64,000 nucleotides of DNA from Dioscorea cayenensis subsp. rotundata (lineage: Eukaryota; Streptophyta; Magnoliopsida; Dioscoreales; Dioscoreaceae). The translations under genes and the position numbers were made by a program. Of the stretch, positions 1-11,399 are shown in pieces. The stretch's first letter is position 1, and every line of letters starts with the position of its first letter. The stretch covers positions 28,468,420 through 28,532,419 of the forward strand of contig NC_052477.1 of NCBI RefSeq assembly GCF_009730915.1, written 5' to 3'. A model generated the notes under the pieces. It saw nothing but the letters and a program-made list of their open reading frames with translations, searched no databases and was not told where the DNA came from.

Positions 1-1206
1 CTCACAATTTCCACGATAACAAAACAAAAAGCCAAAAGAGAGACATCCAAGATTTGCCCTCAACAATAATTATCATTCACCAAATTACCAAACAAGTATA
101 AATCAATAAAAACTTACTTAAAACATGAAATGCACCTTCCAATGGGGTAGCCTTGCAGACAGGATCTTCTCTCCAATTAGATTGTCATTTAGTGATACTT
201 TTTTTTCATGGGATGATGGACCTCAAGGATTTTGAATGTGGAATCATAGAACTAGTTGTCAACTAAGCTAGATTCATGCATGGTTTGAAATCATTTATGT
301 TAGGTTCTTACTGTTCTACTAGTGCTCCATGTCGGCCATTAGATTCAAACAAAACATCATAATGGTTGTTAATTCGACCATCAAGTCCTCTCAGATGCTG
401 AATTTTCATCAAAATCAGCTAAAACTATTGCACTCCACTTCCTTCAAATATATATATATATGTCTATATTAAGACAGGTCGGCAAAGCAATTCCTTTAAA
501 CAAACTACAAAACAGAAGAGAGGATCGAAGCACATCATTAAAGCTAACCATAGACAACAAGATAAACCTCATGTCCACTTATGTAATGAACTAGAAAAGG
601 CTGACTAAAAGCGCAGCACAATGCCACCCATTGAGCTCACATAAAGGTCCGTTTTGCAAAGTAAGGAAATGTCTGATAGGTCCGTTTTTGGATTGGCTTT
701 ATGAAATAAATATTTATAAACTTGTATAAAAGATGGTTCCAACTCAAATGTTTTCATAGGTTTTTAATCCACAAATTTTCCAGAAAATTACTGGCTCTAA
801 ATCAATCTAAAATAAACGGTAAGAGTTCTATAAAAGGTAGATTTTGTCCTATGGGTATTATTTGTATACACATTACTTCTATCACTTGGATAAACTTTTG
901 ATGACAAGGTATTTTGGTCTAAATCAATAATGCATGAATCATGTTAATCATTTAAACATATTAAAATATTTAAAATAATTTTAGAGTTTTTATATAGGGC
1001 TTGTCCCGCTGATCCGAACTCGTGCTTATGTTGCCTGTCCAGTTATATATATATATACTATACATACTATATATATATATATATATATAAGTAGAAAACA
1101 AAAGAGATAAAACTACTATATATATGTGTCCCCATGTAACTCAATCCAATACATTTGATAATAAGATTATCATAATTATCAGTTTTGACTAGATTTCAGC
1201 AAATCA
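1..1206. other. AT-rich intergenic sequence
   Basis: No convincing coding region is seen. The stretch is AT-rich and contains a (TA)n microsatellite around 1043-1089. It lies beyond the 3' end of the AZG1-like gene, which is on the minus strand. Confidence 0.6.
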
Positions 1207-1210
1207 AATG

Positions 1211-2884
1211 TCAAGTGTTTTTATCACTATGATTATTGGCTCCGCCAGCAACAGTGTTTTCCACCCTCTTCTTCATCTTCCTCTTCATCACCAACCACCG
1301 CCATGCGACGATCGCCCAGTCCCATGCATGCAAGACGACGTAAGTTCCGATGCCGGCGATGAGTCCATAAAGCAATCGAGTACGTCAATGGCGTCAGAAT
1401 CAGTGTCATAAACGCCGGTATAGCTTCCTTCATGTCTCCCCACTCTATCTCCTTCACTGACTTCATCATCATCACTCCGACGAGCACCAACGGTGGTCCT
1501 ACTGCCCACGGCGGTATCGAAGCTAGCAATGGAGTGAAGAAGAAAAGCCAGCATGAAATACCCGGCCACCGTCATCGCCGTCAACCCCGTCCTCCCACCT
1601 TCTCAATCCCCGTTGAAGACTCAAGAAACGTAGTCACCGGCGAGGGTACCAAGTAAAGAGCCGATGATAATTGCAGTAGCATCAGACATGAATGCAAAAT
1701 ACTGGCCTTCAAAGCTACCATCACCGGCAACAAAGCCGGCGAAGTTAGCCATGGAGTATAAAAGTGCCGGTGGTGTCAAGAATGTCTACGTGAGAAAAGA
1801 GAGAAGAGCTTCCCAGAAGAATGGTTTGGTTATGCCTGAGAAACGGAGAGCGCCGGCGGTGGACTGGATTTTGTGAACGTCGACGAATTTTTTGAAATAG
1901 TTAAAAAGCATCGTCGCCGGAGGGAGTGTTAGGGAAGGTGGTGACTGAGGTGTTGCGGAACCAGGAGATGAAAGTGACGAGAGAGAACGCCGTAGATGAT
2001 GGCTCCCTTGACGTGTTTGATAAGGCATAAGGAGATAATGAGGGAAGCCAACGGCGGCGAGCCAGAAGGTGGGGCTGAGCATGCGGTGGTGGAGACAGAA
2101 GATGGGGGAGGAGACGGTGGAGTTGGGGAGGAGAACGGTGGTGCCGTTGGAGAAGGTGAGGACTGGGGAAAGGGAGGCACGGTCGGAGACTGGGCAAGCA
2201 GCGAGACCTAAGATTGTGGATGGAGAGAAGCCGATAAGGCCTATGCCTTGATTGGGCTGAAGGCCGATGAAGGCGAGGAAAAGGCCGATGGCGGCGGAGG
2301 AGGAGATGCGGATTGGATTTGGTATGAGTGAAGTGAGTTTACCACGAAGGCCGATGGCGGAGATTAGAAGAAAGATAAGACCTTCGAGGAAGATGACAGC
2401 GAGGGCGGTGCGGTAAGGGAGGTTGCCGGAACCGTGGAAGCCGACTACGGAGTAAGCGAAGTAAGCGTTGGTGCCTCATACCGGGGGCGAGAGCGAGAGG
2501 GAGGTTGGCGAAGAGAGCCATGAGTAAAGAGCCAATGGCGGAGGAGGCGGCGGTGGCGACGATGAGGTCACGGCGAGCGGTGGAGATGCAGGAAGAGTAG
2601 CCTGGGTCGACGGGAGGGAACTTGCAGGTTGGAGAAGGGTGAGTGCAGTCGGAGATGGAGCAGGTGGCGCCGGAATCGGAGAGGATTGAAGCGTTGATGG
2701 CGAGGATGTAGGCCATGGTAAGGAAGGTGGTGGTGCCGGCACGGAGCTCGGTTGTGAAGGTTGTTTGTCGTTGGGTTAGTTTGAATCTCCGGCCGATGAA
2801 GGATTTGGCCATGAAGGCATTGAGGCGAGTAAGGTGAGATGGTTTGGTGGTGGTGGTGTTGGTGGTGGTTCTAGGGAGATCCAT
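1211..2884 (-). pseudogene. AZG1-like adenine/guanine permease, frame-disrupted
   Basis: Plant AZG proteins are plasma-membrane purine (adenine/guanine) transporters of the NCS2/AzgA-like family that also move cytokinins; that role comes from the family. The start ATG is at 2884 and the stop at 1211-1213, giving about 558 codons in one exon, close to AZG1's usual length. The N-terminal part reads [20 protein letters not shown], then [12 protein letters not shown] and [10 protein letters not shown], all AZG1-like. Further on are [95 protein letters not shown] and [18 protein letters not shown]. These blocks lie in different frames: about nine single-base shifts are needed, near 2477, 2050, 1985, 1912, 1791, 1645, 1585, 1540 and 1370. 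Each shift restores family sequence on both sides. Either it is a young pseudogene or the consensus is wrong; I cannot decide. Confidence 0.88.
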
Positions 2885-2958
2885 AAGATAAGAGAGGGTG
2901 TAAGAAGAGATTGAGAGAGGTTTTGGTAGAGAAGTTGGTTATATTTGAATGGTGGTGG

Positions 2959-2970
2959 ATATATAAATTA
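2959..2970 (-). promoter_or_regulatory. TATA-like element of the AZG1-like gene
   Basis: On the minus strand this reads TAATTTATATATCC, about 75-85 bases upstream of the ATG at 2884, a usual TATA-box distance in plants. Assigned by position and sequence only. Confidence 0.35.
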
Positions 2971-2974
2971 TGAG

Positions 2975-5180
2975 AATTGACTTTGAGAATGTAAAGAAGC
3001 TTCACAGTTGGAAAATCACAATCATGTAAAAATTTATCTTTGGTTCACTGTGTGTATTGCTTGCATGCATGGGAGAGAGATGTATGGGTCTCTTCACTAG
3101 GTGTTCGTTACGCTAAAATCTATATAAACCGAGATCAAACCATACAAAGTAGAAGCTCATATTGTTTAGTTACTATTCTTTATTAGTGCTCTATCACAGT
3201 CTTATATGTGTTTTCATTAAAAAAAATATATATATATATATATTTATGACACATACGATAGGGCAGAATCAGAAAATACTTTTTTTTGGAACCAGTAAAT
3301 ATGAATTCCATAAAGTGATAATAGTTGTTTGTTGAGTTTATTCAATATTTATGTACATCTTTGATTTCTTTTGAAAACTGTTTGTTGCTTGTTTATTAAA
3401 AAGAAATTTATATTTATATGCATCTAATGGAGTATGAAGTACGATGGATAATATTTAATTTATATAATATTATTATTTAAAATACTGATTAAGATCAACA
3501 TAGAATTTTTTTTATAAATATCTGAATGAATTTTTAGTAGTTGAGTTGAAAGGGATTTTAACTTTTAAATTTTGGTTTGAGAGGTATTGAAATTAAAATG
3601 ATAATATTATGGACTACGATATATTTACATCTATTTAATTTTATATTATTATGAAATAATTTAAATCTAAATTAAATTTCATTTCATTTTTCTCTAAATT
3701 ATTAACTAATCATTGTAACTTTTGTTCTAATTAATTTCTTGTCTAGGTCTATTTCTTTCAACCTAGTTAGGTTTATAATTTGCTTAACTTCTACATTTAT
3801 TTCTATTCTTTAATAAAATTCATTTGATTGTGTTTCATCAACATCTTACATATATATATATATATTCCACCTAATTATATTATCATTTCTATTTAATAAT
3901 ATTTATTACTAAGAATTATTTGTTATTTAAATGCATTATTCAGTGAAATAATAATACATAAAACACCAATTCCAATTTTAAATTCATCTGTCATCATACA
4001 GCAAAAGTTATTGGTTATCAATAAAGGAATGGCACAGAATTTTCATATGTCAATTAAAATAATAAAAGTTAAAAAAGCAAGCTGTAATTACTATTGTAAA
4101 AGTATTGAAATAATACATGGTGAGGGAAGTAGGGGTCCAAAGACTCCAAACTCCAAAAATTCTTTGCAAAGTTTGTTTAATTTTTTAATAAAAGCAAGCA
4201 ATGGACATGTACTCATGTACATCTAATTTATTCTATCCATCTACTTTTAGTGGTTTTAGATGAGGATCATTCTCATTAACATGGCCTAGCTCTTTTGTCA
4301 AATGGTTCCACTCCCAAGAGTTGCACCTTCTTTTTTTAAAAGACTTTTGTTAAAAGTTTATGAAAGGTCTAATGACCATTTGATTGAGTTTTGGATGGTG
4401 GTTAATGGTGATGTATTGGCCATGGTTGGCATCCACTTACCTAATAAAGTGTTAGTAGCGTGTCAGAGTGACCAACTTCAATGTTTTGCAATAAAGTTTG
4501 AAAAACATAGATAAGATGGTAATTGGTTGGTGAGAAAAATTAAGCTTTGTTTCCATGAAGTTCCATGTACCAAGGAATGTGTCATTTTTATGACTAACTT
4601 GATTCTTTGTCTGTCACTTGCTAACTTGTTTGGAGTGTAAGGATGACTTGGAGTAATTTATAATTATTATATGTTTTTTTTTTTCAATAAAAATAATCAT
4701 CATCCACAAGACATATCACTTGCTTTTTTTTGTTTTTAATTTCACATATGTTTTTTGAATTTTTATGTTTAATGAGGGTTGAAAATTAGGTTTTAGGAGC
4801 ATGTGGTCATATCAATGGGACTAAATCCATGTGAGAGATCATGAGAGAAGTATGAGAAATTGATTAAAATGACACACAAAAAATGTGTGTGATAACTTGG
4901 GCTAAGCATATATCTTTTGGTATTTTTGAAATTATTATGAAAATTTATGGTTAGATTTAATTTGTCTCACTTTGATCATTTCCATTTTTTTATTTTTATT
5001 TTTCTTTTTTTAATGTAGAAGATACAATGTCAATGATCACTGTTTTATCAATTACTTTTGATATAACTTTGACTCATTCTAATTTTATAAATATATATTC
5101 AAAAGATATAATTTAAAAATAATTTCAACCTGGAAAAAGTTTTTAAAGAGAAGTCGAGAAATTTCATATCAACCATTTGA
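2975..5180. other. AT-rich intergenic sequence
   Basis: I see no gene here. The two open frames near 4011-4226 and 4302-4514 are short, have no recognisable motif and look like chance. (TA)n runs occur at about 3226-3241 and 3851-3866. Confidence 0.5.
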
Positions 5181-5189
5181 AAAAGCCTT

Positions 5190-5400
5190 AGTTTTTTGGG
5201 ACCTCGATGTTGCGAACTCGATGAGGTTCCAACTGCAAGGAGACACTGTTTTTAGCACGGGCCAGCGAGCTTGGGGGTTTGAAGGAGTCTTGCTTCCTCA
5301 TCTTGCTTTTATTTTCGCTTTGTTTCCTTTTTGGTTGATGTACCACACCCAAGTGATTCGTTGCTGCTTTTTTAGTCTCTTCGGTTGATAGAGGTTTTTA
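5190..5400 (+). mobile_element. Possible 3' remnant of a LINE
   Basis: A GC-richer island in AT-rich DNA with T- and G-rich text ending near TTTTAATGAATGTAG, which resembles the 3' untranslated ends of plant LINEs. No reverse transcriptase domain is readable, and no target duplication was found. Weak call. Confidence 0.2.
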
Positions 5401-5508
5401 ATGAATGTAGTTTATCCATATTTAAAGATAATAATAATAATTTTTAACTGCATATTGGGAGGGAGTGAGGCACAAATGGTGCCCCTTAAAAGAGATTTCA
5501 TATATGTT

Positions 5509-5541
<33 letters not shown>

Positions 5542-5948
5542 GTATATCTCGATGCATTAAATTTTATTTTAAACAAAAAAAGGTGTGATAAACCAGAACG
5601 TACTATTAATAACTGGAAGAACATTAGCACTGAAAAAGTCCAATGTATGAAACTACAAAACTAAGCAAACATTACTGCAACAAAAGATCACCGTAGTGAT
5701 GACACAACACCGAACGCTCCCCTAACGAAAACCGTCCAACAAACCACTCCCAACCCAAACCCCCCCATGTTGATGTGAAAGTCTAGTCATCGCCCTGTTC
5801 GTGAATAGCCTCTAAGGATGACCCTCCCCTAACGAAAAAAGGTTTTTCCAAACGTATGGTTGAAGCTTGGGTTCAGTCCTTATTATTGAGTTTTGCACAG
5901 CCCAGTACAAAGAACGGCCCAGTGGACCTTTAGAATTAAAAGCTTGTA

Positions 5949-5986
<38 letters not shown>

Positions 5987-8660
5987 TATTACGGTCTGAG
6001 TTACAGCATATGGTTGAGCGTACTAACTGTACGCAGAATGCCTAATAATGAATACATGTACATCTACTGAACTAAAAAAGACATTTTATTTTGCATCTAA
6101 TTTTTATGAAAGGAAATCTGTTACTAAGATCAAGTTTAAATTTATGATGAAGTTTATAAAAAAAACTAATATTAATGATAAATGATTAATTAAGTTGAGA
6201 CAATAAAAAAATTAAAAGTGTATATATATATATATATAGTATACGTTCTCTGCAATGCTATGTGGGAATGAAAAGAATGGAAGAGAAAAAAAAGAGAGAT
6301 TTACAAAAAGAAGACGGAACACAAAAAATGGGTAACAATGGTACTGAACACTAGTTGAATCAGTTTCAAAGGCTAATATTAGTTTAGTTATTATTATGAT
6401 AATTATCACATGTTTGATAAAAAAACTATGCATCCATTTTTTTTTTAATGTGTAGAGCATTGTGCTTCTCAGTATAATATACATTATTATTTTTTGCAAT
6501 TATTGATAATACTGTGTGAATGCGCTGTTTAATTTACTGTTAACACAAATAGATGGTTTGTAAATCTGAAGACTGAAACACAAACGTTCCTATAATTGAT
6601 ATATATATCACTCAATGGTTACACTAATACTAATATAAGGGAAAATAATTATCTTTTTATACATCTTCCAATTTTGTTGCTACACTTGATTTTGAGCAAT
6701 CAATTGGAACCTTTTTTTTTTCCTTGGATCAAAAAACAAAATAAAATGCAAGATGTATGTTTTAGTTATTGCAAAAACTTAATTTAGTTGTTAAACAAGA
6801 AACTTTAAACTATTAAAAATTGATAGTTTTGGTCCACGTCCAAAAATTTATCTCTAAAACCTAAAATAAATATACAATTATAGTTAAAACTTAAAAGCAG
6901 CCCATGCCATATAAAAAAAGTGGAATAATAAATTGATAACAAACTCCAATGTTATTTTATTCGGATTAACATCTTTTTACTAGATGATAATTAATGATAT
7001 GGCAAGGTCCCCATCAACAAAAGTTGTGCATTTGAGATTGCCGGCATTTGACAAGGTAAAATTCATGAAAACTTTAAATTTGTATTGTTAGTGAGATAAA
7101 GTTATACATCAATATCTAACCTTACATTAGCATCTTAAATTGTGATTTAAGCTTAAAGGTTCTGTTTAGCTGACAAGTAAATAAAAATTTAAAGGTTATA
7201 TTGATGCAAATAAAATACTAAAAATAAAAATCATAATTATCATACTTAGTGATGATAAATATACTCAAACTTGACCCAACTTATTCTATCTGAATTTGAT
7301 GTTGAAAATTAGCTTTGATCGAGTTTCAGGTAAAAACCAACTATTATGAAATCTAGGGGGGGACGGATTTTGATTCCTTATCCAAATTAAACTAAAAAAA
7401 TAAAATTAAAAAAAATCTTTATATACATTCATAAATACTCATTTCTTGGATTTTTTGTATTATAGATTTGAAATAGTTAACTTTGTTGATGTGATTTATA
7501 ATAATGTTATTTGTTTAGTGTTGTAATTTTATGTTATTTTATTCTATTAAAAAATATTATGCATTTATTTTAAATTAATTTTTTATATAAAAAATTAATG
7601 TTATAGATTACTTTTTTTTACTTATCATATTTACCTAATTCACACCTATTTAAAAAAATAGTTAAAGTTAGTTAATTACTTATATTTTATAAAAAAAAAT
7701 TCATTACTTTCCAAAACTACTCCTATTTAAAACTCTACTAAATTGAATATATGATTTAATGCTTAATTAGTTGTAATTTATTGAAAATTCTACAAGTATA
7801 TTAAATTAAAAGATAAATTTGAAAAAAATTTATTGAACGCTGCACAAAATTTTTAATGTAACAAGTAAAACAAAAAAAAATTCCATAACATATTAAATAA
7901 AAAAATCGGAAAGAGTAATTTTTTTTTTTATTTTTTTATTTTTGTAGAGGAGGATTTTTGGCGGGATCTTTAAAGATACCCGATTCCTCTGAGTGTAGGA
8001 CAAAAAAAAAAACAAGGCAAGGTCCACACAAACAGTGTGTTCTAAATCAATCCCTAAAAAATCTCTGTTGCTTATTTATTTAAACATGGAACTCTTAAAC
8101 TTATCAAAACTAATCATTGCATGTGATCAACCCAAGTTTTGTTTATGTTGTCAGGACTTTGTCCATATGAATCCTTCCCAACAAAGCATCAATGGATGAA
8201 TAAAAAGCTGAAGTAGCAACAAATGAAAACATGCCAACTGTGAGTCATATAAATCAATGAGAATCGTTTGTCACTGATTGATAATAACTGTACAAAAATT
8301 ATATACAAAGAACATTGGCATGGCCCTTGTTCATTAATTGGTATTCCTTGTTGGCCATTCATTCTAGTGGCTGATTTAATTTGAGTCAGTAGGAAAATTA
8401 AGACACTTCTTGAAATTAATAGATTCCACAACAAACCACAACCCTGTTGCTTGAGTGGTTTCACTGTTTCCCCATTTTTGTGATTTATAGTAGCAGTGTG
8501 TGCATTTGATTTTTGCAATAACTCCACTACTCATTGTTAGCCACATTAAATTTTTTTTAAATTTTTTGAAAAAAAATATATGAATTATTAAAATTAAAAA
8601 AAAAATTCAAATTTTGTCAAGTCATTTTGGACCAAGAATAGTAGTGTGTAGAGCCCATGT
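5401..8660. repeat. AT-rich intergenic sequence with microsatellites
   Basis: No gene is supported. It contains (TA)n runs at about 5506-5535 and 6221-6238 and a longer one at 5951-5981. An open frame on the minus strand at 8189-8527 (112 codons) has no recognisable domain and is not called. The segment near 7950-8000 (GGCGGGATC...ACCCGATTCC) looks like a scrap of a dispersed repeat. Confidence 0.45.
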
Positions 8661-8678
8661 AAAATTGTTAGGGAGTCT

Positions 8679-8910
8679 GCCAACGACCTCGGGCCCTATT
8701 CAGACATCGGCGCCGATGATAGCCTCTCACCGAGTGCTGGTGAGTCTCGATTCTACCGAGCGCATTTGACATTTGTGAATGAGTGGCTTGTGTATGGGTG
8801 GTTCAGTGCCCACGTGAGCTAGCCTCATCCCACATTTATTCCAGCGATGCTGGCGTCCCCCGGTGCCTTTAGTGGGTTCGCCCCGCTCTTCTTCCCCAAA
8901 AAAAAAAAAA
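8679..8910 (+). mobile_element. SINE-like retroposon with 15-bp target duplication
   Basis: A GC-rich insert of about 230 bases ends in an A13 tract at about 8898-8910. It is flanked by perfect direct repeats ATTGTTAGGGAGTCT at 8664-8678 and 8911-8925. An A tail plus a long exact duplication is the signature of LINE-driven retroposition. The head holds a weak Pol III B-box-like stretch (GAGTCTCGATTCTACC). The body resembles the repeat just right of the N gap at 41884-42060 (GAGTGGYTTGTGT followed by GGGTGGT), so they may be one family. There is no open reading frame. Confidence 0.7.
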
Positions 8911-8925
8911 ATTGTTAGGGAGTCT

Positions 8926-10014
8926 TAATTTGATTATATCTATGTGAAGTTTTTGAGTTTCATATTTATTTTAGAACAAAACTTAACTACTTGGTGACCA
9001 GGGGCATTAGATGTTTGAAAAATGGGTACTATTAAATTAGGTGAGTTAGAAAATAATAATTAGACAGCACTCAGGTTCAGGCGATGAGTGAGTAGTGAAG
9101 GTGGTGACAGCGAGCCCCGTTTGTTTGCTCGTAGTTGTATTTTTTTCTTTTGTTTCCGGAGGCTGTGTCCCCTGGGTTTTATTGTATTGTTGTGTTGTGG
9201 TGTGTTTCTGTTGTTCAAGCCTTTGTTGTTGTTGTGTTATTGTTTTGTCAGTCTTCCACTTCTAGTGGACTATTTTGTTGTTTTGTTCTTCCTTTCTAAT
9301 GCAGGTGGCCACATTTTCAAATAAATAAATAAATAAATAATAAAAAATAATAATAATGGGACTTTTGTTGGTAGTATTGCTACTCCAACCCAACTAATTA
9401 AGCTAATATTTCTATAATTAATTATTAAGCTAATTTTTTTAATTATTAATTTGATCCTCCCATCCAATTGGAGGGCAAACATCTATAATAAATTGCTTGG
9501 ATTATTTTTTAAAAAATTGCTTGAATTCATCCATAAATTATTTTATTGCTTAAAAGCTTACCTAAAAAAAATTAATTTAATTTAGATAAGATTTTTGAAT
9601 AATTTTGTATCGCTAATTTCATATTATCTCTATGATAAAAAGATGATAACTCATTTTCTTTCCAAATAAAAGGTTTATTCCACAACAATGATTATAGAAT
9701 ATTGGTTTGCTGATATTTCCATATTAAAAAAACCTAATTCTAAATTTTTATAATTTTTTTTTAACTTAAATATTATTTTTTTCACAACAAATTAACACAC
9801 AATAATATACACAAAAATAATATCATCAGAACTCGTCAGAATTAATAATACCGACGAGAACTAATTTAATCTAAAATAAAAAAAAATTGATATTTCCTGA
9901 CCCTTCCAAGCAGAAGATTGTGAGTTCAAAATTTCAGAGGGATCAAGGATTATTGGCTTATCGATATATACATAAATAAAAAAAAAATATATTACCATTG
10001 AGATTTTCCGGCCA
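8926..10014. other. Intergenic sequence with a possible LINE 3' end
   Basis: At 9080-9345 is a T/G-rich block ending in GGTGGCCACATTTTCAAATAAATAAATAAATAA; a retroposed 3' end with an (AATA)n tail is plausible but unproven. The rest is AT-rich with no recognisable gene. Confidence 0.3.
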
Positions 10015-11292
10015 TCACCGGTCATCGCTCAGACCGAGCTTCTCCTGCCAATACCCACCACTCCACCGTTCATTGCGTTCAACCTCCACCAAGACCAATT
10101 TCCCGGGCAACCGGTAAACTCCAACACGTGCGGGAAGATTACCATTATGCCCCTCCACAAGCACTAAATTCCCATCTTGTCCCTTATCATTTACAGTACC
10201 TCTCTTTGTTCTTAGCCCGTCTGATTTTTGCAATCTCGATCACGCGGTCGAGAACCGACCCGGCCGGTTCGGTCGAGATGAACCGTTCCCAGTCCGGCTT
10301 CGGACCGAATAAACCGGACAAATCGAAACCGGAGGAGAAGGAGATAATATCGAAGGCGTTCATCTCACGGTCATCGAGCTTCGAGACATCTGCCTCGAGA
10401 TTAGAACCAAAAACGCGCCATCTCAGCGATCTCATCGTCTTCTAGACCCTTTCCGGAACCACGGGTCGCGGAGGATCTCATCGACGGTGATCCGGGTCTC
10501 GGGATTCGTGTTCAGGATGCGGGAGAGAAGCCGCCGGAGCTCCGGCGATGTCCACCGTGGGCACCGGAACTGGCCGCGGTAGATCTTGCTGGTAGAGATT
10601 GGAGATATTGGAGTCGTTGAAAGGGAGATACCCAGCGGTGAGGACGAAGAGGACGATGCCAGCGGACCAGACGTCGACGGCGGCGCCGGCATAGCCCTTT
10701 CTAGAGAGGATCTCCGGCGCGACGTAGGCCGGGGTGCCGCAGAGGGGTGTGGAGAGGAGAGGGGTTTGAGGGTTGGAGAGCGGAGAGGCCGAAATCGGTG
10801 ACCTTGAGATTGCCGTGATCGTCGAGGAGGAGGTTCTCGGGTTTTTAGATCTCGGTGGATTACGCCACGAGAGTGGCAATAACCGAGGGCGGAGACGAGC
10901 TGGCGGAAATAGCGGCGGGCGGTGTCCTCCGGGACGTGGCCGCCGGAGGCGAGGCGGGTGAAGAGCTCGCCGCCTTTGAGGAGTTCGAGGACGAAGTAGA
11001 TCTTGGTGCGGGAGGCGAGGACCTCATGGAGGCGGACGACGTTTGGGTGGCGGAGGCGGCGCATGGCGTCGATCTCACGGTGGACGTTGTCGGCGAGGTT
11101 ATGCTTCGTGATTCGCAGCTTGCTGATGATCTTGATGGCGACTTTGTGACCGGTGGTTAGATCGCGGCCAAGGAGGACCTTAGCGGAGGCGCCGCGGCCG
11201 AGGAGAGGACCGAGCTCGTACTTGTTGAAGATCACCTTCGACCATGGTGTCTCGCCGGAGTCCGGCGAGAAGAGATCTCCGGTGTACGGCAT
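10015..11292 (-). CDS. CBL-interacting protein kinase (CIPK/SnRK3), intronless, with frameshifts in this sequence
   Basis: CIPKs are serine/threonine kinases switched on by calcineurin-B-like calcium sensors. The start ATG at 11292 opens [20 protein letters not shown], followed by the glycine loop [15 protein letters not shown] (ATP lysine), [19 protein letters not shown] and the catalytic HRDLK. The frame then shifts, and [15 protein letters not shown] and [19 protein letters not shown] follow. After another shift comes [20 protein letters not shown]. The CBL-binding NAF motif reads [19 protein letters not shown] (about 10363-10307). The C-terminal regulatory region ends [19 protein letters not shown] and stops at 10015. 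Total length, about 425 codons, is normal for the family. About five single-base shifts (near 10850, 10765, 10590, 10445 and 10222), several of them extra A in A runs, separate the blocks. All expected domains survive, so I favour a real gene with consensus errors; a recent pseudogene remains possible. The CIPK number cannot be assigned. Confidence 0.88.
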
Positions 11293-11340
11293 GGCTTTTC
11301 AGGTACTAGTAATACTTTTTCTTCTTCGACGAAGCTTTGG

Positions 11341-11347
11341 ATTTATA
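11341..11347 (-). promoter_or_regulatory. TATA-like element of the CIPK gene
   Basis: On the minus strand this reads TATAAAT, about 50 bases upstream of the CIPK ATG at 11292, in a sensible promoter position. No other promoter element is claimed. Confidence 0.4.
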
Positions 11348-11399
11348 GTTTCATGAGTGAAGAGTGCGCGAGCCAACGAAAGGGTATTCGGTTTCCAGT

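Noticed and set aside
8189..8527. 112-codon minus-strand frame
   Set aside because: No domain, signal or neighbour supports it; composition is like the intergenic flanks.
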